The notes below the pieces were generated by a model. It had not been told where the DNA came from. It ran no database searches and was given only the letters and a program-made list of their open reading frames with translations. Of a DNA stretch of 64,000 bases, positions 24,300-34,301 are shown in pieces. The DNA comes from Amphibalanus amphitrite (taxonomy: Eukaryota > Arthropoda > Thecostraca > Balanomorpha > Balanidae): contig NW_024882902.1 in the NCBI RefSeq assembly GCF_019059575.1, positions 1 to 64,000 of the forward strand, written 5' to 3'. Made by a program: the position numbers and the translations under genes. Positions within the stretch are counted from its first letter, which is position 1. Each line of letters opens with the position of its first letter.

Positions 24300-25482
24300 T
24301 TATCCCGCGCCGGGCCGGGGGGGGGGTGTTTGAACACCCCCCCTGCCGTTTTTCGCAGATATCTCAAAAAACGGCGGCGCGGAGCGCCGCCGTTTTTGGC
24401 ACACCTGTTCGTACATCTTTTCCGCACATGTTGTGAAAATTTCAGACCCAGGTCGCCTTAGGTCAGGTCACCAGGTCACGCCAAGTGACCTCACCTCAGA
24501 AAAAATAAGAATGCTCGTCATATAGCTACACCGATTGATCGATTGCCTTGAAACTTTCAGCGATTGATTAGAGCAACAGTATCTATAAAATGTATATCTC
24601 GGAATTTTGATATCGGTGACCTAAGGTCAGGTCAATTTTGCGGCCTCTCCATTATAAGTCAATGGGAGAAAATTGAAAAGCGTCTGTTTTGCACGAACGC
24701 CATTCTAGACACTCTCAAACATCGAGATGTAGGTAAAATTGACACACTGAACCAGAAAATGGCAACCGTGACCCCTCGTTATGTCCCCGAGGTCATCTCA
24801 GGTCACGAACAGAATCTAACAGTTTTTCGCTAATAACTTCTGATAGAGGCGTCCTAGAGCGCTGAAAACGCCTTAGATGTGTTCGGCTCGACGTTGCATA
24901 TCGACTGATATGCAACATGACCTTTTCCGGTCAGGTCATGACCTTGACCTGAGGTCAAATTTTCAAGTTGACCTTTCAAGGTCAACTTATAGTTCATTCG
25001 ACGCGTCTCGACGAGAGGAACACGATGCTGGCAAAAGTAATGTCATGGCTCTTTTGAGTCAAAAGTTATCGCCGAAAAACCGATTTTCGTAAAAACAGCT
25101 ATTTTTGGAGTTTTTGTCCTCTGGAGGCTAAACCGTTGACCTGAGGTCAAATCTGAGAACATTACTCAGAAAGGCCTGTAAAAGGGCTATCGAATGCGCT
25201 TTTCCGCGGCGCTGTAGCTCTATCGGTTCCCGAGATAGCCGTTGGCAGTTTCCAAAATGTTGAAATAGTCAACATTTTACCTTTGGTGACCTCTGGTGAC
25301 CTGACCTTTGACCTGACCCAAAAAATGACCGAAGTGTTTTCGTCCTTATTTTGGACGTTCTTTCGATTGCCGCTTACCGCGTGTCGCTACGTGGCCCAGG
25401 AGCCGAGTTAGAAGGGGGGGTGTTCAGACCCCCCCCCCCGGCCCGGCGCGGAATCTCAGAGCACCGGCCCGGCGCGGGTTTC
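24300..25482 (+). mobile_element. TTAT-flanked MITE, subfamily I-a, diverged copy
   Basis: Left end TTAT then CCCGCGCCGGG; right end CCGGCGCGGG then TTTC. G/C hairpins have cores TGTTTGAACA (left) and TGTTCAGACC (right). The GGCGGCGCGG...CCGCCG hairpin follows at 24370-24395. DR1 TGACCT-T-TGACCT at 25302-25314. It is the most diverged of the three full I-a copies and is inserted in the minisatellite. Confidence 0.85.
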
Positions 25483-25760
25483 TGTTCCTCGACAAAGATG
25501 TTTCCGACGTTAGGCATTTTGTGGTAGCGGCGTTCCCATGTCTTGTGGAGATGTGAACTCTGGTGGCGATGTTTAAATTGTCTTGTATACTGTGGTAACG
25601 GTGTTGCCTGTCCTGTGGCCTGCAATAACGGTGATCTATAGTGACATTTGGTCCTTAACAACCGTGTTTACTCGGTCATTCTGTCTGTGGTAACAGTGTT
25701 GTCTGTGTATCGTATAAACGTTAACGGTGTTGTCATAGTGTCGGTATTTTCGGGTCAGTG
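25483..25760. repeat. Degenerate minisatellite, right part
   Basis: Continuation of the GTGGTAACGGTGTT-type repeat seen at 23939-24299. Confidence 0.55.
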
Positions 25761-27571
25761 TCGCCCATCCCGCCGATCCAGTGGTCTGTGGTTTGGTGCT
25801 CTCTAATGGGACTTGGGATCCTTGTGATAAAGCTAAACTTAAATCTCAGTTATTGAACAGTCTGTACTCTCCGATCCGTGGCATCCTTGTTCGTGTGTTC
25901 TGCGGCGCTTTATTTGGATGGCCCTTATGGAACATCCTCTACCTATTGATACATATTTCCTGACGACTTCAAGGCCAAATATGTATTGACGTCATTCCAG
26001 GTCACTGTCATAAAATTGTAGTAAAATTAGGGTAAAAAAAAAAAAAACTACAAAAGCGTTGTTTACCCGACCAGCACTAAGTTTTGCCTAACTCAATATT
26101 ATCGTCTTATGGCTGAACAACTGAGGTCGTCTATGCCTATACGTGTATAAATGGCGAATTCGACGCTCCAGTGAAGTTGAACTTATCAGTCATGTTATAA
26201 CTTATAACTCAGCACGAATTTCCTGGTATGAAAAATAAACTTTACGAATCACCTTACTGGAGCCGTTGTCCGATCCGACTGCGCTAATTTCAGAGGCAAT
26301 CCCTGCGATGAAGGCGGGATCATGATACTTCTGCTACCATCAATTATATGTCACGAGCCCCCAGCAGCCTATAACGCTGGGAGTAGCCCATCCCCACTCC
26401 GATCGACAGCGCGTCGTGACCAACAGCACAGGACAACACGGAAGTACGTAGTGCAGCACTGAGGCGTCCCATTAGGTCCGATCGAGCGCCCATGCTACCC
26501 CTCCTCTTCCCTCGTTCCGCCAAACACTCGCACGTTTCCTCAGTGTTGTTCGTTTTGACGACTAGGACCGAGGACTGTGTAACTACCTACATACGTGGCG
26601 GGTGATTGGGTGATCTACAAAGGCTCGAGCGCAGTATGCTTTTCATTTCGGCTTACATTTCTGAAAAGACGTCTAAAAATTGAAGGAAATGAGATTTTTT
26701 GAAAGATATTTTAAATTATTTGTGAGACATTCATCAGTGACTCGCTTTCGCGTGAATCGCTTTCGGTAGCGTTTGAACATGTTAATACGAAGGTATTGGT
26801 CGAATCAGCTCAGGTGACTTCCAAATATACTTTTCCTCACTTGCTGTCGCTTTGCATTTCATCGCGAAACATCGTTTCCCTCGCAACATCGATCTGTTTG
26901 GTCCCGGGCCTTCTGGCAAATGCTGGGCGGCAACACAGTTCTTCACATCCTTTCGCTGCTGATGCACTATGTAGGTAAATATCTAATGGACCAGGCGGGC
27001 GGCCAAAAGCCGTTCCTTGCCATCGTCCTCAGTCCTCACATATATGTGTCGCCAGTCATAAGGGTTCGATTATCCACCGCCATGCGAAAGGCCACGGGAA
27101 TCCAACCTTTTCATAAACGTCGTCCGTGGAGCGTGGGGGGGGGGGGGGTGTAGCGCATGGCAAGTCAGACCACGTCCTAAAGACAATTTGACTGGGAGCT
27201 GACACAGGCCCAGGGACCACACGCAGGCATTGTCCTGTTGTCAAGTGGTCAATAAGATAATCATATTAGCTTCGATCGATCACCGAATGTATACAGAATA
27301 ACGGGCCCAGGGCATGACCGTGCGTCGGTGATGGCAGAGTCACGCAGACGGTTCTGTGGTGTCAGTATAGGTGCGACACGCTCCTGCTTACGCTGTGAAG
27401 CCGTCACCGGGGTCGGCAAGCGAAAGAAGAAGGAATACTGCCACACCTCGGTGAAAAGTGGAACGAAAGAAATGACTGTGGGGAGTATAGGGTTACGCGT
27501 CAGAAGTAGCCACACATGGTGAATAAGAAACGCGGCAGTATTGGCCAGAAAAGTTGAGGGCTCTGCGAAGG
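25761..27571. other. Upstream region of channel gene C; no other gene seen
   Basis: No supported coding exon. The stretch around 26963-27010 (GCACTATGTAGGTAAA...CTAATGGA...GGCGG) resembles the upstream DNA of genes D (30725-30765) and E (33730-33770), so it is probably part of the duplicated unit and may hold the promoter. Confidence 0.45.
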
Positions 27572-29371
27572 ATGGAAACGTCTGAAGAATGTTACAACGG
27601 TATCCAGGTCGCAACCAAGTACTTTCCACCATTACGTCCAAGTGGTTTAAGCGAGTCAAGCAAAACCAGACAGGCCTGGAGCTTTACGCAAGATTCCTGC
27701 ACAATGACTAGCGATACTTGCAAAGACGACCAGGGCGAAAGTGGAGGATCAAAGGAAGGTAGCAGCCGCAAAAGCTGCAGAGGGCTGTCATCGGCACTTG
27801 TCCCGCTGTTCCGTCGGATAGTGCATTTTCTGGTCGTGGGAGTTCTCTGCCAACAGTTGCACTCTCAGTATCAGGAATACCAATCTCAGCCAGTCAGTTC
27901 TACAGTGTTTCGACATCAGGCCCCGTTCCCACGTTTGACGCTCTGTCCGGGATCACCACTGCGGGACACAGTGATCCTTCACGAGGCAGAGACGCTCCTC
28001 GCCAACGGCAACGTCACGCTGGACCAATTCTATGACATCAGCACGCTGCAGATGCTAGAGCGCGAGTCCCACAACGACAACTGGGCCAACCGCGTAAGCG
28101 TGGAAAGCGGAGCACCAGTGGTGGGAACGATTCCAGGCCACAGTCGGCTTGGCACTTGGGGCGCGCGCTACTACCTCACGTTGTCGCCAATAGGACACAA
28201 GGTGCATCCGACGCGCTGCCTTACCTTTGAGGCGAGCGAGTATCTGCGGGTGTGCGGCGAGAATCATCTCGAACTGGAGCTGATTCTCGCAACCGCGCCA
28301 GCCTTCACGGAGAGCAAAGGTACCGCGTATCGACTGTTTGTACATGGAAGCGAAGAGCCGAACGTTGACGATCTGGTACCGCAGGAGATAGGGCCACATG
28401 TGCCACAAACTATTGTCCAGGAATTAGGCGCCGGAGAAGCCCTTTCACTGCGTCTGACCGCCCGACTGCTCAGCCTCATCAACCTGCGGCGTCGACCCTG
28501 TCGCACAGACCCCGGCTACTCGGAGACTCAGTGTCTGAAGGAGTGTCTGTGGCGTCGTCTGGCGGCCAACATCTCCTGCCGGTTGCCGCACATGGTCGGC
28601 GCCGGGGTGTACCTGCCCGACATGAGCGGACCACTCGACCACCTACCTCTCTGTGCGCGGCCAGTGCAGATGGAAATCGCCAGGTCGGGCACCCCCATCA
28701 GGTTTTGTAGCCGCCCATCCAACGAGAAATGTCGGGAGCGTCGTGTTCAACCCTGGTACAGACCAGACGGATCAATGCCGCTAGTGCCGAGCTCAGTGGC
28801 ATTCGTCGAGAAATCCGAATACACCTCAAACACTTCGGCAGGCGATACTTCCAACCGGAGTTTCTTCATCGGAACGAAAACGACACGACGCCGCAAAGCG
28901 AGCAGCCCAAAATTAGCCCCGAAACTTCGTCTCTTCAATCTCTGCAGCGCCCCACCCAAACTGGAAACGTTTGTCAGGAGCGAACTTCTGACTGACACGA
29001 AAGACTGTGACTGTCCACCCGCCTGTCATCAGACCCTGTATGATATGTTTGAGGTCTCGGGTCATGTCCACGACAACCCGAGTCAAATCGGATCCTGTCA
29101 GACGCGCATCGTTCTGTCCATAGACCTGACTGCCGACGAGCTGCGCGAGACCATCGCGTTCACGACTGCCACGCTACTGGCCAACGTCGGAGGCCTGATC
29201 GGAGTACTGACGGGCTTTTCGGTCTTCACACTGTCCGGGGCGGGCGAAACTATGCTGAACTATGGTTCACCAAGAAATGCCGCTAGCGGCGAAGTAGCAA
29301 CTCATCGGGCCGCAATGTCAGAATGCTTCCGAATGAGCAGTGTTCGGGCCCAGATGAACCAAAAATCATGA
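27572..29371 (+). CDS. DEG/ENaC (pickpocket-like) channel subunit, gene C
   Basis: 599 residues from the first in-frame ATG (the longer frame from 27554 starts at TTG). First of three tandem paralogues. N-tail METSEECYN resembles that of E; TM1 follows (VPLFRRIVHFLVVGVLCQQL); FPRLTLC; ectodomain with CLKECLWRRLAANISC and CDCPPACHQTLY; TM2 with LLANVGGLIGVLTGFS (GFS from residue 548). No His-Gly pre-TM1 motif is seen. The C-terminus differs from D and E: relative to D it has one extra base just after TM2, so the frame runs about 30 codons into sequence that is 3' untranslated in D. Function as a cation channel subunit rests on family membership. Confidence 0.92.
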   Translation: METSEECYNGIQVATKYFPPLRPSGLSESSKTRQAWSFTQDSCTMTSDTCKDDQGESGGSKEGSSRKSCRGLSSALVPLFRRIVHFLVVGVLCQQLHSQYQEYQSQPVSSTVFRHQAPFPRLTLCPGSPLRDTVILHEAETLLANGNVTLDQFYDISTLQMLERESHNDNWANRVSVESGAPVVGTIPGHSRLGTWGARYYLTLSPIGHKVHPTRCLTFEASEYLRVCGENHLELELILATAPAFTESKGTAYRLFVHGSEEPNVDDLVPQEIGPHVPQTIVQELGAGEALSLRLTARLLSLINLRRRPCRTDPGYSETQCLKECLWRRLAANISCRLPHMVGAGVYLPDMSGPLDHLPLCARPVQMEIARSGTPIRFCSRPSNEKCRERRVQPWYRPDGSMPLVPSSVAFVEKSEYTSNTSAGDTSNRSFFIGTKTTRRRKASSPKLAPKLRLFNLCSAPPKLETFVRSELLTDTKDCDCPPACHQTLYDMFEVSGHVHDNPSQIGSCQTRIVLSIDLTADELRETIAFTTATLLANVGGLIGVLTGFSVFTLSGAGETMLNYGSPRNAASGEVATHRAAMSECFRMSSVRAQMNQKS

Positions 29372-29934
29372 AAACCTCAAGTGATGAATTACGCTGGCGG
29401 TTTAATGTAACTAATAACCGTACTTGACCACGTCTATTTAAGCTCACACCAACAGTTTGTAAACTGGCTGATCCGATCGTAGGTCATACTCCCGTCACAA
29501 CAAAGCCTTGGCAAGAAGCAACAAGGCAGCCGAGCAAAGCAAAGCATCGCCCTGAGTAGCCGTTTAGCATCACCTGTTCCATATTCCGATGTCACAGCAC
29601 CTGCTACGTATTGGTACGATGTTCACGCGGACTTTGCCCCAATTGTAGCTTGTCGCACAAAATTCCTCGGCTGACACGTCTTTATTGCACATTGTGTCCA
29701 GTGAGACGATTCGTTTCTCTCAATATAAGCCACGCACTTCTCAGTCCCCATGCCAGCGCCCCTTTGCGTGTTGCGTTGTACCCGTGTTATGGTGAATGTA
29801 GGTATGGCACTTATCGTCATAGTATTGTGGGGCTCCGTGCACATTGAGCAGAGCCACTGCACTGTTCGAAGTATAGCAGGGCCAGAACACCAGAAAATAA
29901 AAACTCGGTTAACAACAACTAGTAGGCTCCTCCC
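29372..29934. other. Intergenic spacer after gene C
   Basis: No gene. The right part (about 29760-29934) shows weak similarity to the spacer between gene E and the true RSL1D1 last exon (for example TTGTGGGGCTC), supporting a shared duplicated unit. Confidence 0.4.
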
Positions 29935-30260
29935 CTCCGCTTTCGTTGACTTCTTGTTCTTCTTTAGCCGTGTATCGTCTTTGGAAGCAGGAGCATCAAC
30001 GGTCAGTTCAGGGGTATTCTTCCTCAATTTCTAGGCCGTGAGCTCGTCGAAGAACTGTGCCTCGCGAGCTGCAAGTTTCCGGTCCTCTTCGTCCGAGGAA
30101 TCCTCTCCATCGGAATCCTCGTCGGCAGAAGGAACCTGCGCCGGGGAGGTGGCCTCTTCCTCAGGAGTCGCAGAAGGCTGGCGAGACGGAATATTGGCCC
30201 TGTTCTGATCAGCTTGGTCCGTTATTTTCCACGCGAACGTTTGGCCTATCGCCTTTACCT
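29935..30260 (-). pseudogene. Decayed duplicate of the RSL1D1 last exon
   Basis: Aligns with about 37080-37365 of the intact gene. The best-kept part covers the acidic block (CCTCTTCGTCCGA, CCTCGTCGGCAG, AACCTGCGCCGGGGAGGTGG, CTTCCTCAGGAGTCGCAGA); both sides are more decayed, with substitutions and length changes that end the reading frame. The lysine-rich end is largely lost. It sits about 560 bp after gene C on the opposite strand, as the real exon sits about 790 bp after gene E, so it was copied together with a channel gene. Confidence 0.85.
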
Positions 30261-31630
30261 TACTCGTAGCTCTTCAACACCAATGTAGTCCCCCAATATG
30301 GCTATTATTGTGCGATAAAATATATTGGATTGCACTAAAAAGGAGGGTAATCTATCTTCCGCAAACTTCTTCAAAACACTTTGATAAAGCTAGCAGATGC
30401 AATGGGAAATTTGAAAGAGTCCATGAGTTGCGAATCGCAAGTGTTGTAACCTGGCGACCAACTTTGCCAGAAGTTGTGCGACTTAGCATCGATAAAATAA
30501 TTCGTTCGGAGCTTCTGACAAAAAAGCTGATATAAGGAAGGGTTGGTAACTAACGCTGCCATTTAAAGGCCATGCTTGATCGATGAGGTCAACTCAGAAT
30601 AAATGAAATGGCGACGACACGTGGGTCCCACAGCATCGACCTGTTGATAGCAACCTACCCTGTCCCGACCTTTCTGGTACACTCTGGGTAGTGACAGCGT
30701 GCTCCACATAGCTTTTAAGCTGGTGCACTATGCAAACAATCCTAATGGATTAGACGGGCAGCTAGCACACATCTCTGACCCTATCCATCGAGCTTGGCAC
30801 TGTGTGGCAAGTCAACATGTCTACAAGATATTATTCACTCACAAATGGGAGGGCTTGATTCGGAGCATAGCTTGTTTGACCAGGACCAATTCTCAGGGCG
30901 CAGCCGGCTAATGAGTTGCGACACGTCCGAAGTGTGCCTTGACTCAGAGATGTCTCCTTCGACATATGACGTGTGCTCGGGAGCCACACGGGGCAATGAC
31001 GCACTGACACCACCTATCGTTAGAAGGTGATATATCACATCAAGTTCGATTGAATTCAGGCTGGAAAATGTTCCCATGGCATTGCTGTTGGTCGGCTTCA
31101 GTTGGGACTTGCAGTTCGGCCAGCCATGCCAGTGGATGTCAGACGCTCCTCACCGCTCAGTAAAACCACAACCATAGCCAGCAACCGGCTAATGAAGACA
31201 CGCTGCGTAAATAAACAAGCTCTGGTGAGATACGAAGGAGATCGGTTGACCTTCAGGTTAAGTCCATGGTAAGCGGCGAAAGCTATCTCTGTTTCGTAAC
31301 AGCATACGCTGGAGGAAGATTGTCGACAAACAAACAACGGGGTGTTACCTCAATTAGAGGTGCAAGTTCTCAGGAGAGGCCGGATTCGACGGACTGGCCC
31401 GGGATTCACGTGATGCGTCGGTCCCGGGTGAAGCTGCCATAGTTCAGTCAACGTGTCAATAAGCTAGAGATCATGTGAAGAACGCATACCTGAAAGAAAC
31501 ATCAGGATGATGCATATTGTATTCACTATACCAAGTCACCGCTAAGCACTACTCACCGTCAACCTGAAGCGTTTCCATTGAGTCCATCAAACCTCAGGTG
31601 GCGTGGGATTTTCCACAAGACTCTGACAGG
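30261..31630. other. Upstream region of channel gene D
   Basis: No gene. About 30537-30800 aligns with 33535-33800 upstream of gene E (CTTGATCGATG, ACGTGGG.CCC, ACAGCATCGAC, ATAGCAACCT.CC, ATGCAAACAA). About 31080-31330 matches 33960-34150 (GTTGG...TTCAG, GTCAGACGCTCCTC). Near 31540-31595 it aligns with the N-terminal coding start of E, but with in-frame stops. Confidence 0.5.
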
Positions 31631-33208
31631 ATGTCTGGTAATGTATGTCAAGACGACCTGAGCGAGAGCAGAGAATCAAGAGAAGGCGACAGCGGCAGCA
31701 GACGATGCAAAAGGCTGTTCACGGCGCCTGTTCCGCTGTTCTGCCGGATAGTGCGTTTTCTGGTCGTGGGAGTTCTCTGCCAACAACTGCACTCCCAGTA
31801 TCAGGAATACCGCTCTCAGCCAGTCAGCTCTACAGTGTTTCGACGCCAGGCCCCGTTCCCACGTTTGACGCTCTGTCCGGGATCACCACTGCGGGACACG
31901 GTGATCCTTCAAGAGGCAGAGACGCTCCTCGTGAACGGCAACGTCACGCTGGACCAGTTCTATAACATCAGCACGCTGCAGATGCTGGAAAGCGGCTCTT
32001 CTGGTCCTAACTGGCACAACCGGATGCGCATGGAAAGTGGAGTACCCGCGGAGGGAACCGTGCCAGGTACCAGTCGGCTTGGCACCTGGGGCGCGCGCTA
32101 CTACCTTACGGTGTCGCTCTTCGGACGCAAGGTCCATCCGATGCGTTGCCTTACCTTTGAGGCAAGCGAGTATCTACGGGCGCGCGGCGAGAATTCTCTC
32201 GAGCTGGAGCTGGTGTTGGCAACCACGCCGGTCTTTACGGAGAGCAAGGGAACCGCATATCGACTATTCGTGCATGGAAACGAAGAACCGAACGTTGGCG
32301 ATCTGGTGGCTCAGGAAATTGGCCCGCATGTACCAAAAACTCTTGTGCAGGAGCTCGGCGCCGGCCAAACCGCAGCAATGCGAGTGACCGCCCGTCTGTT
32401 CAGCCTCATCAACTTGCGGCGCCGGCCTTGTGGGGAGGAGCCCGGCTACTCGGAGACTCAGTGTCTGAAAGAGTGTCTGTGGCGTCGTCTGGCGGCCAAC
32501 ATCTCCTGCCGGTTGCCGCACATGGTCGGTGCTGGGGTGTACCTGCCCGACATGAGCGGACCACTCAACCACCTGCCTCTCTGTGCGCGGCCCGTGCAGA
32601 TGGAAACCGCCAGGTCGGGGAGACGCATCAGGTTTTGCAAACGCCCGTCAAACAAATGCGGAGGGCGGCGTTTGCGGCCCTGGTACAAGCCAGATGGATT
32701 AATAACACTGGAATCCAGCTCCGCCGGACCTGTGGAAAAATCCAGCTTTACTTTAAACATGACTGGAAGCCGTGACTTAGCGCCGAGCTACTCAATCGAA
32801 GCAAATACGACAGAACGCAAGTCCAAGCACTCGAACATAGCATCGAAAATCCGTCTCTTTAACCTATGCAGTTCTCCACCCAAGCTGGAAAAATTTGTTG
32901 AGAGCGAGCTTCTGACCGACATACGAGACTGCAACTGCCCACCCGCCTGTCATCAGACTCGTTATGACATGATGGAGGTCTCAGGTCACATCCCCGACGA
33001 TCAGAGTCTGGTGGGGACCTGTGAGACGCGTCTCGTTCTGTCCATAGACCTGACCGCCTACGAACTCCGTGAGACCATCGCGTTCACGACTGCCACGCTG
33101 CTGGCTAACGTTGGAGGCCTGATCGGTGCACTGACAGGCATCTCCCTTTTCACGCTGACTGGAGCGGGCGAAACTTTTCTGCTTAGGCTCACCAAAAGAT
33201 GGCGTTAG
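31631..33208 (+). CDS. DEG/ENaC (pickpocket-like) channel subunit, gene D
   Basis: 525 residues from the first ATG of the open frame (MSGNVCQDD; the longer frame at 31598 starts with GTG). TM1 with VPLFCRIVRFLVVGVLCQQL, FPRLTLC, CLKECLWRRLAANISC, CNCPPACHQTRY, TM2 with LLANVGGLIGALTGIS (GIS from residue 503) and C-tail LTKRWR. Compared with C and E the cytoplasmic N-tail is shorter: sequence matching their tail (AAG CAC TAC TCA CCG) is present upstream but is followed by TGA, so translation must begin further in. The membrane and ectodomain parts are complete, so the channel is probably still functional. An upstream exon supplying another N-terminus cannot be excluded. Confidence 0.9.
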   Translation: MSGNVCQDDLSESRESREGDSGSRRCKRLFTAPVPLFCRIVRFLVVGVLCQQLHSQYQEYRSQPVSSTVFRRQAPFPRLTLCPGSPLRDTVILQEAETLLVNGNVTLDQFYNISTLQMLESGSSGPNWHNRMRMESGVPAEGTVPGTSRLGTWGARYYLTVSLFGRKVHPMRCLTFEASEYLRARGENSLELELVLATTPVFTESKGTAYRLFVHGNEEPNVGDLVAQEIGPHVPKTLVQELGAGQTAAMRVTARLFSLINLRRRPCGEEPGYSETQCLKECLWRRLAANISCRLPHMVGAGVYLPDMSGPLNHLPLCARPVQMETARSGRRIRFCKRPSNKCGGRRLRPWYKPDGLITLESSSAGPVEKSSFTLNMTGSRDLAPSYSIEANTTERKSKHSNIASKIRLFNLCSSPPKLEKFVESELLTDIRDCNCPPACHQTRYDMMEVSGHIPDDQSLVGTCETRLVLSIDLTAYELRETIAFTTATLLANVGGLIGALTGISLFTLTGAGETFLLRLTKRWR

Positions 33209-34301
33209 CGGTAAAGTAACAAGTCATCGGGCCGCACACGTGGCAAAAAATTGCCGGATGAGCAATCTGCGGGTCACGATGACCTCAACCTTCTGTAAGC
33301 ATCAAGAAGTACCTAAAATATATGATGGTGCTTCAAAATAATTGGTAAATAACAATATACCTTCTTACACGGATTTTTCAGAAAATGAAAATAGCTTTTG
33401 GTCTATTGGAATTTCTCAATCAGTCGATTAGTTCTGCACCAGTAATGTCGTTAGCTGGCTATGAAATTTGCTAGGTAGAAACTAAGCAAAGATAAAAAGT
33501 CATAGATAATTTATAACAAACAAAATTCAGATGGTAGCGACGGTTCACGACTAGCGTTGCCATGTAAAAACCGCTCTTGATCGATGCTGTCAGGTCAGGA
33601 TCGCTGAAAATGACGACGACGTGGGACCCCAACAGCATCGACTTGTTTATAGCAACCTGCCTTGTATTCGGCCGTTCTGGAGTACGCTTGGCGCTAACAT
33701 GCCGGCTTCACAATGACTCGTGGCTAGCAAATTATGCAAACAACTCTTAATGGATGAGGTAGGCGGTCAAAAGACACTCTGAGGCAATGTGTTTGAATTC
33801 ATTGGCAGTGTGTGACACGTCACCACGTCTAAAGGATATTAATCGCAGCCAAACAGGACACGTGGTGGCGGCGCATCGACATTGTGGCCTTCCCTTCGAA
33901 GGTAATTTAGCATATTAAGGTCGGTTGAATGCGGGCTGGAAAATGGTCCCATGACATAAATTGCTGTTGGCTGGCTTCAGAGGGGACATGCAGTTCGACC
34001 AGTCGTGTCTGTGGGTGTCAGACGCTCCTCATCGCCCAGTAAAACCACCGCCGCAACTAGCAAGCGGCCGAAGAAGACCTACCGCGTGTCATCACCAAGT
34101 CTGGACTCTGTGTTTCGTAATAGGATGCACTGAAGGAAGAAACGGCCATCAAATGAGAAACGGACGTGTCAACTTAATTGGAGGTTCAGAAGGAGAGGCC
34201 GACTTCGACAAACTGGCTGTGAGCTTCACGTATACCGCCAGTCCCAGACGAAACTGTCCTTGTCCAGTCAATGCGTAAATCCGTTACGATACCTTGCAAT
34301 A
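33209..34301. other. Upstream region of channel gene E
   Basis: No gene. It holds duplicated upstream DNA shared with gene D (see 30261-31630). The first 330 bases are AT-rich 3' flank of gene D. Confidence 0.45.
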
